Source of the DNA: Actinernus sp. WN-2022
Lineage: Eukaryota; Cnidaria; Anthozoa; Actiniaria; Actinernidae
Assembly (NCBI GenBank): GCA_030867875.1
Contig: JAOWCC010001634.1
Span: 137,226,365 to 137,290,364 of the forward strand
DNA: 64,000 bases
Direction: 5' to 3'
The position numbers and the translations under genes are program-made. Shown here piece by piece: positions 45,678 to 56,817 of the stretch. The notes under the pieces were generated by a model. The model was not told the DNA's origin. It saw only the letters and a program-made list of their open reading frames with translations, and did no database searches. Every line of letters begins with the position of its first letter. Position 1 is the first letter of the stretch.

Positions 45678-47014
45678 TCAGCCATATCATCCCTCCGATC
45701 ATACAAGCAATTCAGCCACCGGGCTGGAAGATATAACAAACAACAGTGGAACGACTATACTATTGTCACACAGCTAGAAAAACAGTCGGAGGATTACAGA
45801 GTTCCTCGGGCCCTTCGGGCCCTCGGGATGTATATGGCTGATTTATGCCTCGGTTCTTGGTATTTATCTAGTACTTACACATTGACATTTTTGTTACCCA
45901 GTAATATATGTTTCCTACCAAAGAGCTACTATAGGTTTTCTTCTAATACACTGAGTTCCTTAACTGAGCGGCAGCATAATTTAAAAACATTGACTACCTA
46001 TAGTATTATGGATAAAATTGATCATCCAGTGTGACATTATTTTTTGTAAAGCAAAACCAAATGATCGACCCCTTTAGCCAAACGCCTCCCGTCAGAAACG
46101 TGTGATACATCTGTTAGCTTTTGTAGCACTTCGTTCTCTCTCTTCTCGTCAAACTTCTTTCGAAATTCCACTGTATCTGTAAGGAAATCAAGCCGCAAAT
46201 TTCGCTCCTTTGAATCCGCATAAAACACTTGAGTAATATCGACTGAGAACTCCATTCTAAACGTATTGTAATTCCACTTGTGCTTGGCGGCCACCGCTTC
46301 AAAGTCCACGGCAGTGCACCAGGTACTCGTTTCCTTCTTGCCTTGTCTGTTTAGTCGGCGTGCAATAGAATGCATAGGATGCTCTGCGCTCTCAATTACA
46401 CATGCAATCACTCCTTGGTCTGTTAACATGTTTTCGTAGCAGTGTACCAAGGCTGGCTCGAGTTCCACAAAGTAGATACTGTGAATAAAATGAATCAGGC
46501 TAGGTCGAACTTGGTCGTATTGCCGTGCTCCTGTATGTACTCGTCCAGTGTGCTTGTATGGAATTCAAAATGTATCCCTCGTAAAACTTCAGGGAGATGC
46601 TGAATAGATTCTTTATACTTGGCAAGACTGTGCCCGCTTGGATCGACGGCACAGTTCAATATCTTGACATCACGCTGTTGAAGCTGATCCAAGATAACTT
46701 TCAGTATTTCTTGATCCACAACACCCGTGCCACTGCCAATGCTTAAAACATTAAACTCGTAATATGTCTTACTTGTCTGTAATTTCTTGATTGCAGATGG
46801 AAGGTGTTGCTGAAGAGACATCTGCTTCACGTTCTCCGGACTTATCGAGGTATTCGTGGAAACTATTGTCATAGTGTGCGTGAAAAGAAGCGAAATCAGT
46901 CATCGTTCCGCGGATAATGTTGTAGACTTGCCACAAGTCGACTATACTTTGAAAACGAAGCTGAATTGACCTCGAAAGAGATTAATTTGATATTGAGGAG
47001 GATATCTTAATTAC
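45591..47014. repeat. Segmental duplication, unit C (truncated)
   Basis: Collinear with unit B from the 3' flank of the methyltransferase through its 5' flank to TACTAGCCTCCGATG. Beyond this the P1 palindrome is replaced by the short foldback element 47015-47589. Confidence 0.75.
46037..46903 (-). pseudogene. Histamine N-methyltransferase-like copy C, double frameshift
   Basis: Relative to A and B, a 5-base deletion near 46818 (GAAGAGACATCTGC for GAAGAGACTTGACATCTGC) and a 5-base insertion near 46500 (AATCAGGCTAGGTCG for AATCAGGTCG) put the middle third, including motif I VLSIGSGTG, out of frame. The C-terminal part (46468-46037) is back in the original frame. The frame from the conserved ATG therefore cannot give a complete enzyme. 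Substitutions such as IHFEFH, TSTWCTAVDFEAVAAKHKW and YFVELEP go beyond those between A and B. Clearly a recent pseudogene. Confidence 0.85.
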
Positions 47015-47589
47015 TAGCCTCCGATGCAGACGTTTGTGTGGTTCGTTTCCCTCCCTCCCACACCAACGTCTGCGAACTCGAGCCACATTTTGTGTTCAGC
47101 AAATCAGAGAGCTCTTATTTTCCGGGAGCTCATTAAAATGCACAGCTCGTCGATATGAATAGATTCTCTACAAACCTTCGCAGTTGCTGAACTGTGTATT
47201 CTTGCCACCAATGCAGAGTTTTTTTTGTGGCGACGAGAAAGACTTGAAGATCTTTCTTTTAGAGATATTCGAAAGCTTCAAAATCCATAGCCATTCCAAA
47301 TTTTATGCACTGAAATATCGTTTTTTGACCACTTGGCAACTTGAGCGTTTTGATGTTATTTTCTGCTGTCGAGGCGACTGAGAGGAGACGAAGACTTGCA
47401 TGTGCAGGCTAGCACGTGCTGAACGTGTAAAAATGGAAGTCAAAATAATCAGCCAATCAAGTGTTCGTGTTTTGATTGGTCAAAATAAACAATACGTAAT
47501 TCACGGAACACAAAATGTGGCTCGAGTTCGCAGACGTTGGTGTGGGAGGGATGGAAACGAACCACACAAGACGTCTGCATCGGAGGCTA
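47015..47589. mobile_element. Foldback element with about 85-bp terminal inverted repeats (TAGCCTCCGATGC)
   Basis: The left end TAGCCTCCGATGCAGACG then GTGTGGTTCGTTTCC is mirrored by a right end GGAAACGAACCACAC then GACGTCTGCATCGGAGGCTA. Both continue inward through AACGTCTGCGAACTCGAGCC and CACATTTTGTGTTC. The interior (about 47180-47500) is the reverse complement of 30240-30600 in unit A. The left ends of the same element sit upstream of HNMT-like copies A and B. Confidence 0.75.
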
Positions 47590-48139
47590 CCGTCTTACAT
47601 CACCCGCAATTATTCATCGCTACACAGTCACGAAAATCACAGCAGGCGTAAAGCTGATTTGACAGGGACTTGCCACAAGTCGACTACTTATTTTACGCCG
47701 AAGCCGAAAACTGGCATGGAGCGAGCGAGATAATAGAGATATGGATTTTATTAAGGCTTGATATATGTTTATAAGTTGGCTTAAAGGAATAAAATGTCTT
47801 AATTTAGTGTACAGGTATATTGCTAGTCATGAAGTTGCTAGTTGCTAGTTGCGAGTTGTATTTTTAAATGTAGGGTTAGGATTTGGATTAGCGGTGATGT
47901 ATTTATAAAACCGCAAAATCAATTTGCCGTGGCTGCTTGGGTTATAGGTTTTGCCGCGCGAAGTTTCCAAACCTATTTTGTTTGCGTTCGAGGTTCGACT
48001 CATGTCAAAATTAAAATGGAGTATAATGTCTGCATTTAGAGTTTATTCGAAATTCAGCAAGCTTTATTTTAGTGCCATAGTTTATTTGTGAAGACGTTTT
48101 TTTAACTTTTTTAGCAACTAAACTTCTATAAACTTGTCT
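47590..48139. other. Non-coding interval
   Basis: CTTGCCACAAGTCGACTACTT near 47668 repeats sequence found just upstream of the HNMT-like genes (compare 46928-46945), a small leftover of another unit. About 47940-48075 is the reverse complement of 16000-16150 (CAAACCTATTTTGTTTGCGT, AATGGAGTATAATGTCTGCA), so a dispersed repeat is also present. No gene. Confidence 0.45.
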
Positions 48140-49480
48140 TGTCTGAATTTTTCCTATTTCCATTTCTGCATTAACAAAGTCGAATATGTTAAGAGACCTC
48201 TTCCTTAATAGTACCCTTTAATAATGTTTTCCACTTTAATGGGATTGCATGAATCAAACTCATCGGCACTGAACATAATGTATAGTTTTAAGTCCTTTAA
48301 GTTGAACAAAATCCCAAGAGAAGGAGGACCTATCGTCCAATAAATCACTTACAAAATTGATATTACATTCATGAAATATTTTCCACCTATTTTAATAAAT
48401 TTGTTATTCCAAAGGCACTGTCTAAGGACATCAACAGGTTGTTGAATGCTAATAACAAAAACCTCTGCCCACGTCTTTAAAACATGAAAATGATAACTGG
48501 CTAAACTACGAGGAATGCGACCGACATCAAAGTTAAAATGAACTGCTCCGTTCCCCTATTTCCTGTAAGAAAAACAGTGGCAAAATATTTGAAGACATCT
48601 CCTCTCCCCTTTGAATTTTTAATGCTACTTTAATCCGAGAAGCCTTAATGTATGAAGAAAATCAGGTAGTTTTACTCCTCCCTCCTCATATTCGTTAATT
48701 AAGGTTGGATATTTAACCATTGGTTTTCTACCATTCCAAATAAAATCCGTAATAACATTTTCAACTTCATTAATAAAAGATTCATTGACATACAACTTCG
48801 AACACACATAGAACATGCAGTTTCGATAAAGCCAAGGAGCGAACTACCTGTACTTTTCCATATATGGTTAAATTACGCATTCGCCAAATAGATAGAGTAG
48901 CTTTAAAATTTGCTAGAATCCTCTGAAAATTATTTTCATAACTAAGTGTTTTATTATAAGAATAAAAAATACCTAATATTTTAATACCATTTTTATGAAA
49001 ATCTACCCATGCAAAAATAAAACCATGCTCAATTGAGTCGAATGCCTTCTCAAAATCGACTGCTAACAGTAAACACGATACATCATCATTATACGCTTTG
49101 TCAAATACATCTTGAATAAACGTAATCATCAGGGGTCCTCTATAACACGCCCTTTAACAAAAGGTGCCTGGTCACAATGAATTAATGAAGGCAACAAATC
49201 AATCATTCTATTACATAAGGCTTTACTGCAGATTTTTACATCACAATTTATTAAACTTATAGGACGCCAAGAATTTAAATATCTTACATCTTTTCCAGGT
49301 TTTTATAAAAGTGAAATCAGCACTTTCCTTTATAGCGTCCTCTATATCTTTATACTTATTTCTACGATCTTTAATTTAGCTAACCGTTTCGAAAATAATA
49401 TAGTAAACTTACGTATCTCATATTTAATCAGTTCCCATCTCATTTGAGAATTATGAACACCATCACTTGTTAATGTACAT
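48140..49480 (-). pseudogene. L1/Tx1-like LINE reverse-transcriptase ruin
   Basis: In minus-strand order: LINCDVKICSKALCNRMIDL, HCDQAPFVKGRVIEDP (49270-49130), LLLAVDFEKAFDSIEHGF (finger/palm motif A with the AVDFEKAFDS Asp), then a jump to GIKILGIFYSYNKTLSYENN, FKATLSIWRMRNLTIYGKVQ, VVRSLALSKL and FIWNGRKPMVKYPTLI, EEGGVKLPDF. These are hallmarks of the L1/Tx1 group. The YxDD-bearing segment is deleted between KAFDSIEH and KNGIKILG, and frames shift several times. Confidence 0.75.
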
Positions 49481-49520
49481 TTAAATTCAGAGATATGAGA
49501 TTTAATACTTGATATGTAAT

Positions 49521-50524
49521 CACAGGAAGCCCAAGCTCTGTTTATGTTAATTTAATTCCACAGCTTGGGCTTCCTGTGTTAACGGTTTTGGCACCACTTT
49601 GGCGAGTCACGGGCATAGATGGCTGCTTATGGCGAGATTTTGGCGGACTCAATAGTGGATTGTAGCTCGGCAAATACAGATATCTTCGTTTGGTTGACAC
49701 AGATAGACTGGAAATTTATCACTGCGTATGCTGATGGGGATAGAATGTAAAATCGATGCGATTTTCGTGAAAAAATCGACCCAAACATGAGTGCCTTTGA
49801 ACCGTACCCGAGATTTGAAGTTCGTCTCCTACCCTTCATTTCTTCTATAGTATGAAGAGTAAGGGATTCAAAATTCGCCCAAATTCGCTGAAACTACGTA
49901 CAGACACAGCCAAGACACAGATCATAGACACCAGGTAAGTTTTATTCACTTTATTACAGTATATTTATCGAAAAACCAGATTAAAAAATTCCCAATTTGG
50001 GCGAATTTGGGCGAATTTTGAATCTCTTACTCTTCATACTATAGAAGAAATGAAAGGTTGGAGATGAACTTCAAATCTCGGGTTCAAAGCCACCCACGTT
50101 TGGGTCGATGTTTTCACGAAAATCGCATCGATTTTACATTCTATCCCCATCAACATACGCAGTGATAAATTTCCAGTCTATCTGTGCCAACCAAACGAAG
50201 ATATCTGTATTTGCCGAGCTACAATCCACTTTTGAGTCCGCCAAAATCTCGCCATAAGCAGCCATCTATGCCCGTGACTCGCCAATGTGGTGCCAAAACC
50301 GTTAACACAGGAAGCCCAAGCTGTGGAATTTTTAAATCTAGCTTTCGTTAGTTGCAGAGAAAGGATTTAAAATTCGCCTAAATTCGCTGCAACTGCATAC
50401 AAACATAGTAAAGACACAGGCTATAAACATCAGGTAAGTTTTATTCATTTTATTGCAATATATTTATCGAAAAGCTAGATTTAAAAATTCCCAACAGCCA
50501 TAAACAGAGCTTGGGTTTCCTGTG
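49521..50524. mobile_element. Nested foldback elements, arms about 335 bp
   Basis: The inner element 49559-50326 has arms CCACAGCTTGGGCTTCCTGT...GATTTTGGCGGACTC and their reverse complement, with a centre near 49890-49985 (ACACCAGGTAAGTTTTATTC). The outer ends CACAGGAAGCCCAAGCTCTG (49521) and CAGAGCTTGGGTTTCCTGTG (ending 50524) are a diverged version of the same terminus. The outer right part has its own palindrome (AATTTTTAAATCTAGC against GCTAGATTTAAAAATT). One family member seems to have inserted into another. Confidence 0.75.
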
Positions 50525-52246
50525 TTGGCACCACTTTGGCGAGTCACGGGCATAGATGGCTGCTTATGGCGAGATTTTGGGGGGAGGGTTGAGTTAGCAC
50601 TCTGGATTTCACCAACTGAGCCCACTGAACATGTCCAGTAGTGAAAGCTAAGGGTTAATATATGCTTAGTTTTTAAACTAGAAGTTTCTAATAGAAAATG
50701 AAGTGCTGCGAGGGGATACATAGAGCTACTGTCTAGTGATAATAGTTTGAGTGTGAGTTGGGCAAACTAAAAATCTCTATGGCTCTATATTGTTCCACTT
50801 CGTTTATTTTATTACCTTTGTTTCATTTTTTTATCGAAAATTATCAACTAATGTTATGTTCCACAATCATATTCAAATTTGTCCAACGCACTTGCCATAA
50901 TCTATAATAATTTATTACTCCTAGTCGATTAAAACTACAGAAGCTTGGAAATCATACGTTTCTCATGCTGGGTTATTAGATAATGTGCATTTTGCACAGA
51001 AAATAACGGAAATTTTGACGTATAAATTAGTATTGATATTTTTTTGAAATGTGTGAACAATCACAAACTATAACTGTTACATTAATTTGCTGTATGGCAG
51101 AATTCAATGGGAGTGGAGAAAATACTGACCCCCAGTCTATGGACTCTCTAAATGTCAGTACTGGGAGTCCATGGACTGGAGGTCAATGTTTTCTCACCTG
51201 AACCAGATACAACCGTCCACATCAATAATAACAACAACTCAAAGTTAATAATATTTGTGTCCGAGTGATGCACTTTTTAACATGCCAATGCCAGAAAACA
51301 ATAACAATTTTATGTGTACATCATTACCAAAAATTACCTAGAAAAATGCAAAATCTTAAAAGCAAGAGGAATTATATGGGGTAAACCTGATACTTGGTAG
51401 GGACGATTTTTCATTTGTTCTGCGACTTGTTTGCTACGTACCGTACTCGGAAGGGTTCGTCCCGAAGGACGATTTGTAAGTGTTAGTCACTCTCCATATC
51501 AACATGCCTCCAATAATATTAGATCAACATGCCTCAACGGCCAGACTGTTCAGCGATATCGTCTCTGCATCTGGGATGAGTCGATTGCCAAGCGAAACGA
51601 GCATGATACAATCGCCATATCGGTCTCCTTCGGGAGTTAGGCTTCGATAAGGTCAGGATAATTTGTATCGTCCACTGCGAAACTGGTTAGAATTGGCACA
51701 CGACAGCGCTGAAAATCTCATAAAAGAATATTGTCTTCCTCTCGATACATCACTAAAACGTTTGTGACCCTGATGAATACTTCCTGCTATGAATAAAGCG
51801 GAGTTTGACATGATATTTGTCAAAACGGTATAACACTGTATTGAGAAAATATGGATACCGTTTGCTACATCCGGGATATATCCTCTGAGACCCACGGCGT
51901 CAAAGCGAGGCGATAACCGGTCGGTGACCATGAACTGATTCAAGTATGCTTGCGAAAAGGTATATGCGTGTGATCACCCTGTGTTTTACGTCAAGATTAG
52001 TGTTGCTGCGAGCGCAGCATTTGTAACCTGATGAGCAACACCGTGTTTAAATAAAGATTGATTGATTGATTGAATAAAAACAACATTGTAACATGTACTA
52101 GGTTCTAATAATCAGACAATTGTTAATTGATACACATTGATTGCATCACTATAAACTGTATTTCATTGATTGTTCTTTCTGTATTGGTCAGGAAACATTA
52201 AAGTGACACTGGAAGAGGAAGAGCCATCTTTAACTGCACTGAAGAT
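50525..52246. other. Non-coding DNA with a retroposon-like tail
   Basis: A further fragment of the foldback family continues to about 50580. About 51960-52075 ends in AATAAAGATTGATTGATTGA, a poly-A signal followed by an (ATTG)n tail as seen on CR1/L2-type LINEs or SINEs. The open frames at 51431-51640 and 51653-51943 have no recognisable domain. A hairpin-like repeat CAGTCTATGGACTC / GAGTCCATGGACTG lies at 51133-51178. Confidence 0.45.
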
Positions 52247-52389
52247 TAAAGCTAACCACTGAATGATGTGGAAGACAAGGATTTGAGGACTTTAAAACTC
52301 TCTCAAGTTAAAGCAACGATTGGTGATACCTGTAGAATAACAGGCTTACCGAGCAGGTGTTCAAGTTGTCTGAAGTCTCTACAGCTTTC

Positions 52390-53699
52390 GTATATAAACA
52401 ACTGACACGTTTGAAAGCCTCTAAAGCGACGGGTCTTGATGTGGTCCCTGCCAGATTATTGACATATGCTGTCCGCTGACATATATTATTAACTTATGCT
52501 ACACAGTCTATACCTAAAGCCTGGAAGCATGCCAAGGTTATATCTTTATATAAGGATGGTGCTCGAGACGATACGGATAACTATAGGCCAATTTCGGTAC
52601 TGCCAGTGATCTCGAAGATTCTGGAAAGAGCGGTACAACTTCAGCTGACCGATTATCTTGAGACGGCAACTGAAAGCTGTTCTCTGTTTTCCAATGTGGG
52701 TTTCGTAGGCAGCATTCAACCCAAACAGCCATTACTTACTTATCAGACGTCCCTTACGAAGAAACGTGGACAATGGACTCGTTACAGGAGCTATTTTCAT
52801 AGACTTTCGAAAGGCCTTTGAAACTATCGATCATCGAAGGCTCTTAAAGAAATTAGAGCTGTTTGGCATTCAAGATGGGGAGCTAAATTGGATGCGCGAT
52901 TACTTAGCAAATCGCAGTCAGTCAGTGTATCATGGAGGTCTACTTTCCAGTAACCAGCCAGTCCTCTCAGGAGTACCACAAGGCAGTATTTTAGGCCCGA
53001 TATTATTCTCTTTATTTGTTACGGATTTACCATCTTGTCTCCAACGGGCGAACGTGTTGATGTATGCAGATGATACCGTAATATATTATACTGCGCCGAA
53101 TCAGTCCGATGCATTGTGTGTATTAAATAGGGAACTATCTCAATTATACGACAGGTCATTAATCCATCCCAAGAAAACCGAGTACGTTCTATTTGGAACT
53201 CCCAAAAAACTTAATCAGACAAAGGCAGAAGGGGTTATTGAGGAAGTATGCCTTGGAAATAAAATGTTGTCACGTGTGCCACATAAATACTTAGGTGTTT
53301 ATCTAGATCAGTCTCTTACATTTAAGGAACATACGAACAAATTACGGTGTAAGGTATTAAGTCAGTTAGGAGTCTTGAGTAGAATCATAAATAATTTGAC
53401 TGTACATGTTGATGCGGCAGAACGAGTCTACAAGTCTATGATCCTACCAAAGTTATACTATATATTGTGACATTGTGTGAAGTAAATTTTATCATTGTCA
53501 GTTTTTAAGTCTAGGTTAGTAGATAATTTTAAAATTTTGTAAACGTTTTTAAATTCTTGTAGTTTTTAGGTATAGGTTTTATCATATTTAAATTTCTCCT
53601 TTTGCTCAATATGTTATTTCCAGGGCACCCGTTGATATCAGCTATTCGCTGAAGGGTTTACCCTGGTAAAAGATTATTATATTATTATTATTTATTATT
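52390..53699 (+). pseudogene. Non-LTR retrotransposon reverse-transcriptase fragment
   Basis: Broken frames upstream give TRLKASKATGLDVVPARLL, SIPKAWKHAKVISLYKDGAR and DNYRPISVLPVISKILERAV. The open stretch 52766-53470 supplies IFIDFRKAFETIDHRRLL (motif A), SGVPQGSILGPILFSLF (motif B) and VLMYADDTVIY (YADD catalytic box), then YLGVYLDQSLTFKEH. These are standard non-LTR reverse-transcriptase motifs in order, of the Jockey/CR1/Rex type. No endonuclease domain is present and stops occur upstream and downstream. It ends in an ATTATTATT microsatellite at about 53699, as many LINE 3' ends do. Confidence 0.8.
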
Positions 53700-53700
53700 A

Positions 53701-54037
53701 ACCTCAAAATTGGTTTTGGGTTCCCTGTGGCTATTAATTGAAAGATTACCGAGAAAAGATACGGAGTTAGATTTTCACTCCTGGAATGAAACTTTAGCGA
53801 TACTGTGCTCTAAATCTACTCAAGAAAAAATATTAGTAGTTATTGGAGTGTTGTGTGGTGTTTTTTAGGGCAAAAGCTTTCTACAACACTCCAATAACTA
53901 CTAATCTTTATTTCTTGAGTAGATTTAGAGCACAGTATCGCTAAAGTTTCATTCCAGGAGTGAAAATCTAACTCCGTATCATTTCTCGGTAATCTTTCAA
54001 TTCGTAGCCACAGGGAACCCAAAACCAATATTGAGGT
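53701..54037. mobile_element. Near-perfect 337-bp palindromic MITE
   Basis: ACCTCAAAATTGGTTTTGGG at the left is mirrored by CCCAAAACCAATATTGAGGT at the right. The arms (about 160 bp) run to a centre around 53862-53880 (GTGTGGTGTTTTTTAGGG). A hairpin transcript is possible. No ORF. Confidence 0.8.
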
Positions 54038-54091
54038 ACAAACCTAGAGGATGGTAAGCCTGTGGTAGAATACAAAATAATTCCTTGAAAG

Positions 54092-54678
54092 AATAACGAA
54101 TGAAAAGTCCGAAGACTACAGCAAAGCTGATATACAACGTAAAAATCTAACACAAAGCACTACGGTTAGCTAGGCCTGACACGAAAAGCGCTCGGACCAG
54201 ATTGCAGCCATAGACAGCTGTTTCGTTCTTATTAGAACTCGTCAGTATGGCATAGCAAACAGCACGCAGGCTTCGGTACCACTGCACCATCGACCCGGAC
54301 TGAGCTAAAAAGCATCTAGTTTCGAGCAACAGAAATGCTTGGTTATCGGCTCACACGTCATTACGTGTGGCGAAAAGCCAAAAACCAAGGAAATCTGAAC
54401 TAAACGTGTCAGTGCCTTGCGAAAGATATAGTTATGCTGGCCAGACCAGCTTTATAAATGATGACAACAGGAATGATCGGATCTCTATAAGACCTACGGT
54501 ACAAAAATCCATAATAGAAAACTAATAAGCAAATACCGTGGACAAAAATCCTGTTAATATACGTTGGATCCGAAGTGAGGACCTATGCAGCCAAAAATAT
54601 AAACAATAACGAATGAAAAGTCCGAAGACTACAGCAAAGCTGATATACAACGTAAAAATCTAACACAAAGCACTACGG
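54092..54678. mobile_element. Short element with 74-bp terminal direct repeats
   Basis: The sequence from AATAACGAATGAAAAGTCC to AAGCACTACGG is identical at 54092-54165 and 54605-54678. GAAAG precedes the first copy and (G)AAAG follows the second; unit B has a single GAAAGAATTGACTG here. The insertion therefore carries a 4-5 bp target duplication. Direct terminal repeats plus a short duplication resemble a miniature LTR element (TRIM-like). The repeats do not begin TG or end CA, and I see no certain primer-binding site. No ORF. Confidence 0.65.
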
Positions 54679-54683
54679 AAAGA

Positions 54684-55197
54684 ATAGCTGTTATTACGGC
54701 TGAGCCAAATGGTCAGCGGTTTCACCCATCATCTCTCATGAAAACGAGGCTTTCGGGTCAACCATTTCAAATGGTAAAGAGATGGAGTCACGTTGAACGG
54801 AGATCACCAAGAAGATGATGCCCCAAACGATTATTTTCTTAAGAAAAGCAAGAATAGATGTTAGCGGTGTCTTTCCTTGGCCAATGGAGTGATTTGACGG
54901 AATGATTTTACCTTACCTTGTCTTCAAAAGCTTCTTGGGTCCGTAAAGTCAACTCACCGACGATAACTCCTCTTCGCATTCAGCCTTACGAAATCGGTTA
55001 GTCTATATCCTTAGGCCACTCAGCGTCTTACAATCGCTACTAGTGCATGGAATGAAGAGACAGGTATGACAAAGCAGAGTAAAACGAGGATTTTTCATGG
55101 AAAATTTCACTCAAACAAGCTCAAAGCTGAAACAGCCTCAAACGAGTCGATGACCCGATAAGATGGGTGAAACCGCTGACCGTTTCATGGTATTTGG
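54684..55197. mobile_element. MITE with about 45-bp terminal inverted repeats
   Basis: The left AATAGC...GGCTGAGCCAAATGG, TCAGCGGTTTCACCCATC is mirrored by the right GATGGGTGAAACCGCTGACC ... ATTTGGCTCCGCTATT. About 510 bp, no ORF. It sits directly after the 54092-54678 element and before the backbone piece TTGACTGCTGAAGC. Confidence 0.7.
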
Positions 55198-55436
55198 CTC
55201 CGCTATTGACTGCTGAAGCTAAACGTGGGAGTTTCAAGATGGATGTGAAAAGTTGGTTTAGTTCACTTGAATTGAAGTGATAAAGAAATAAAATCAGCGT
55301 AAGATTGAATGTGTTTCCTTGATTAAACTTTTATGGTAAAGGTCCCAAGATGTCTAGGGGTGTTCGGTAAAACGTTTTTAAAATTTAGATGCTCTTGAGA
55401 TACAAAACAATCTTGTGCATTTTGGGAAGCAATTAT

Positions 55437-55977
55437 GCGGGTATCAGCGGCCATCCCGAGGGGGCGGCCCCCGGGCACCCAGGGGCATTTGTCACAGCAG
55501 CCATGACAAATACATGCTAAAACCCCTCGGGTGGGACAGAAAATTGTGACAAAAAACCCACCCCTGGGGCAACCTGGGCAACATATAAGTATTAGCAGCT
55601 AAACGTTTTAGAAGTGTCCAAAATCTTAATAGTTTTATACAAATATTATCCTTTATTTCTTTGTTCTGTCTTCCGACAGTGGATGGCTTAATTTAATCTC
55701 TTAATTTGAATGATAATGATATGACTTACTTCAAGGACAAAGAAATGGAAGAACGTCGATCGATCGAGCGAGTCCTGTGGCGAAAACCGCTGAACGTTGA
55801 GACAGCAGATTACGTGCAAACCCCGTGGGTATGTCCCCGGGGTATTTTGACGAAAACGCAAAAGCGCTCTAATGCCCCGTGTGTGGGGCATGTTTTTGCT
55901 ACAAATCCCCTGCTAAGCCCTGGGTTGCCCGTGGGTTGCCCGGGGGCCGCCCCCTCGGGATGGCCGCTGATACCCGC
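55437..55977. mobile_element. GC-rich 541-bp MITE with ATTAT target duplication
   Basis: GCGGGTATCAGCGGCCATCC, CGAGGGGGCGGCCCCCGGGC at the left is an exact reverse complement of the right end. ATTAT lies on both sides (55432-55436, 55978-55982); the related unit-C site reads GCAACTATGACGAG uninterrupted. A 5-bp duplication with these ends does not match a family I can name. The open frame at 55706-55984 runs through the inverted end and is not a gene. Confidence 0.8.
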
Positions 55978-55996
55978 ATTATGACGAGTTAACACA

Positions 55997-56817
55997 ATAC
56001 AATACAATACAATCTTTATTAGCATTCCCATGTACATAAATGGTATTGCCAGAAATAATCATAAAATAAGATAAAATCTATGTTAAGCTTTCTAAGTTAT
56101 ATTTTGGAGAACTAAGTTTCGTTTTATATCAAATGCTTCATATATAAAATGTGCTAATTTTTTGGACACATAAGGATCAACATTATTAAACAAAAATATA
56201 ATTTTATGATTTTCATCTAAATTTAAAAATTGACTATAATTACTATTTATATCTTCAAATAAAGACTTCCTTAGCTTATCATATAAAGTGCAATGTAACA
56301 TAAAATGTACTTCATCTTCAACTTTGTCAGAATTACAGTGTTGGCATATCCTTTGGTCAAGAGGAATTTTTGGACATCTATGTCTGCCAACTTCGATGAG
56401 TAATTTATGATTTCCAGACCTCAATTTAACAAGAGATTTCCTATGATTGACATTCTTAATTTGGTCAAGACAATCGGTGATTTTAGTATCATGTTTGAAC
56501 ATTGAATAAAATGATAGTTTCCTATTTATACTTATAAGTTTCAATTGTTGAAGTGTTGAATCTTTAATAATTTCAGTCTTTATATTGGATAAACGTTTCT
56601 TTAATGTCAAATTATTATCTCCTTTCTCGTATGTATCTATCAATTTATTAATCGAACTCATAAAACTTAATTTTCCCGAGGATGCTAAATCATTTGAAAT
56701 AAGTAAGCATTGTTTGGCAATACTATTTTCAGGAAGCTGCTTTAAATGAGCCCAAAAATGCAACATATTACGATAGATTAAAGATTTCAAAGATAACCTG
56801 CCAACTTCATTACTTCA
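55997..56817 (-). mobile_element. 5'-truncated LINE insertion with 8-bp TSD
   Basis: TTAACACA occurs on both sides (55989-55996, 56818-56825), while the related unit sites have it once (GAGTTAACACACTGAAA). In the minus-strand sense it ends AATAAAG then ATTGTATTGTATTGTATT, a poly-A signal and a short tandem tail, typical of target-primed LINE integration. Confidence 0.85.
56092..56790 (-). pseudogene. LINE ORF C-terminal remnant with Cys-His knuckle
   Basis: An open frame of 232 codons within the truncated LINE. It contains SINRKLSFYSMFKHDTKI, KSLVKLRSGNHKLLIEVGRH, then C-x2-C...H-x4-C in RICQHCNSDKVEDEVHFMLH/C, and ends in the LINE's 3' region. It is the piece downstream of the reverse-transcriptase domain, lacking endonuclease and polymerase. 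The frame is open without stops, so the insertion is fairly young. Related dead copies are at 945-1105 and 1527-1617. Confidence 0.8.

Larger units (their letters stand above)
52340..54064. mobile_element. Composite insertion with ACAGGCTTACC ends and 8-bp TSD
   Basis: ACAGGCTTACC (52340-52350) and GGTAAGCCTGT (54053-54063) are inverted ends. GTAGAATA stands directly outside each (52332-52339 and 54065-54072), in a backbone where unit B reads GTAGAATACAAGAG only once. Eight-base duplications with such ends suggest a hAT-like non-autonomous transposon (inference). Its interior holds a LINE fragment and a 337-bp palindrome. Confidence 0.65.

Noticed and set aside
47400..47733. Two plus-strand open frames within and beyond the foldback element
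   Set aside because: They cover the element's inverted end and the antisense of the HNMT upstream region; no domain.
55706..56037. Open frames across the GC-rich inverted repeat on both strands
   Set aside because: They cross the MITE end and the target duplication; GC-rich sequence simply lacks stops.
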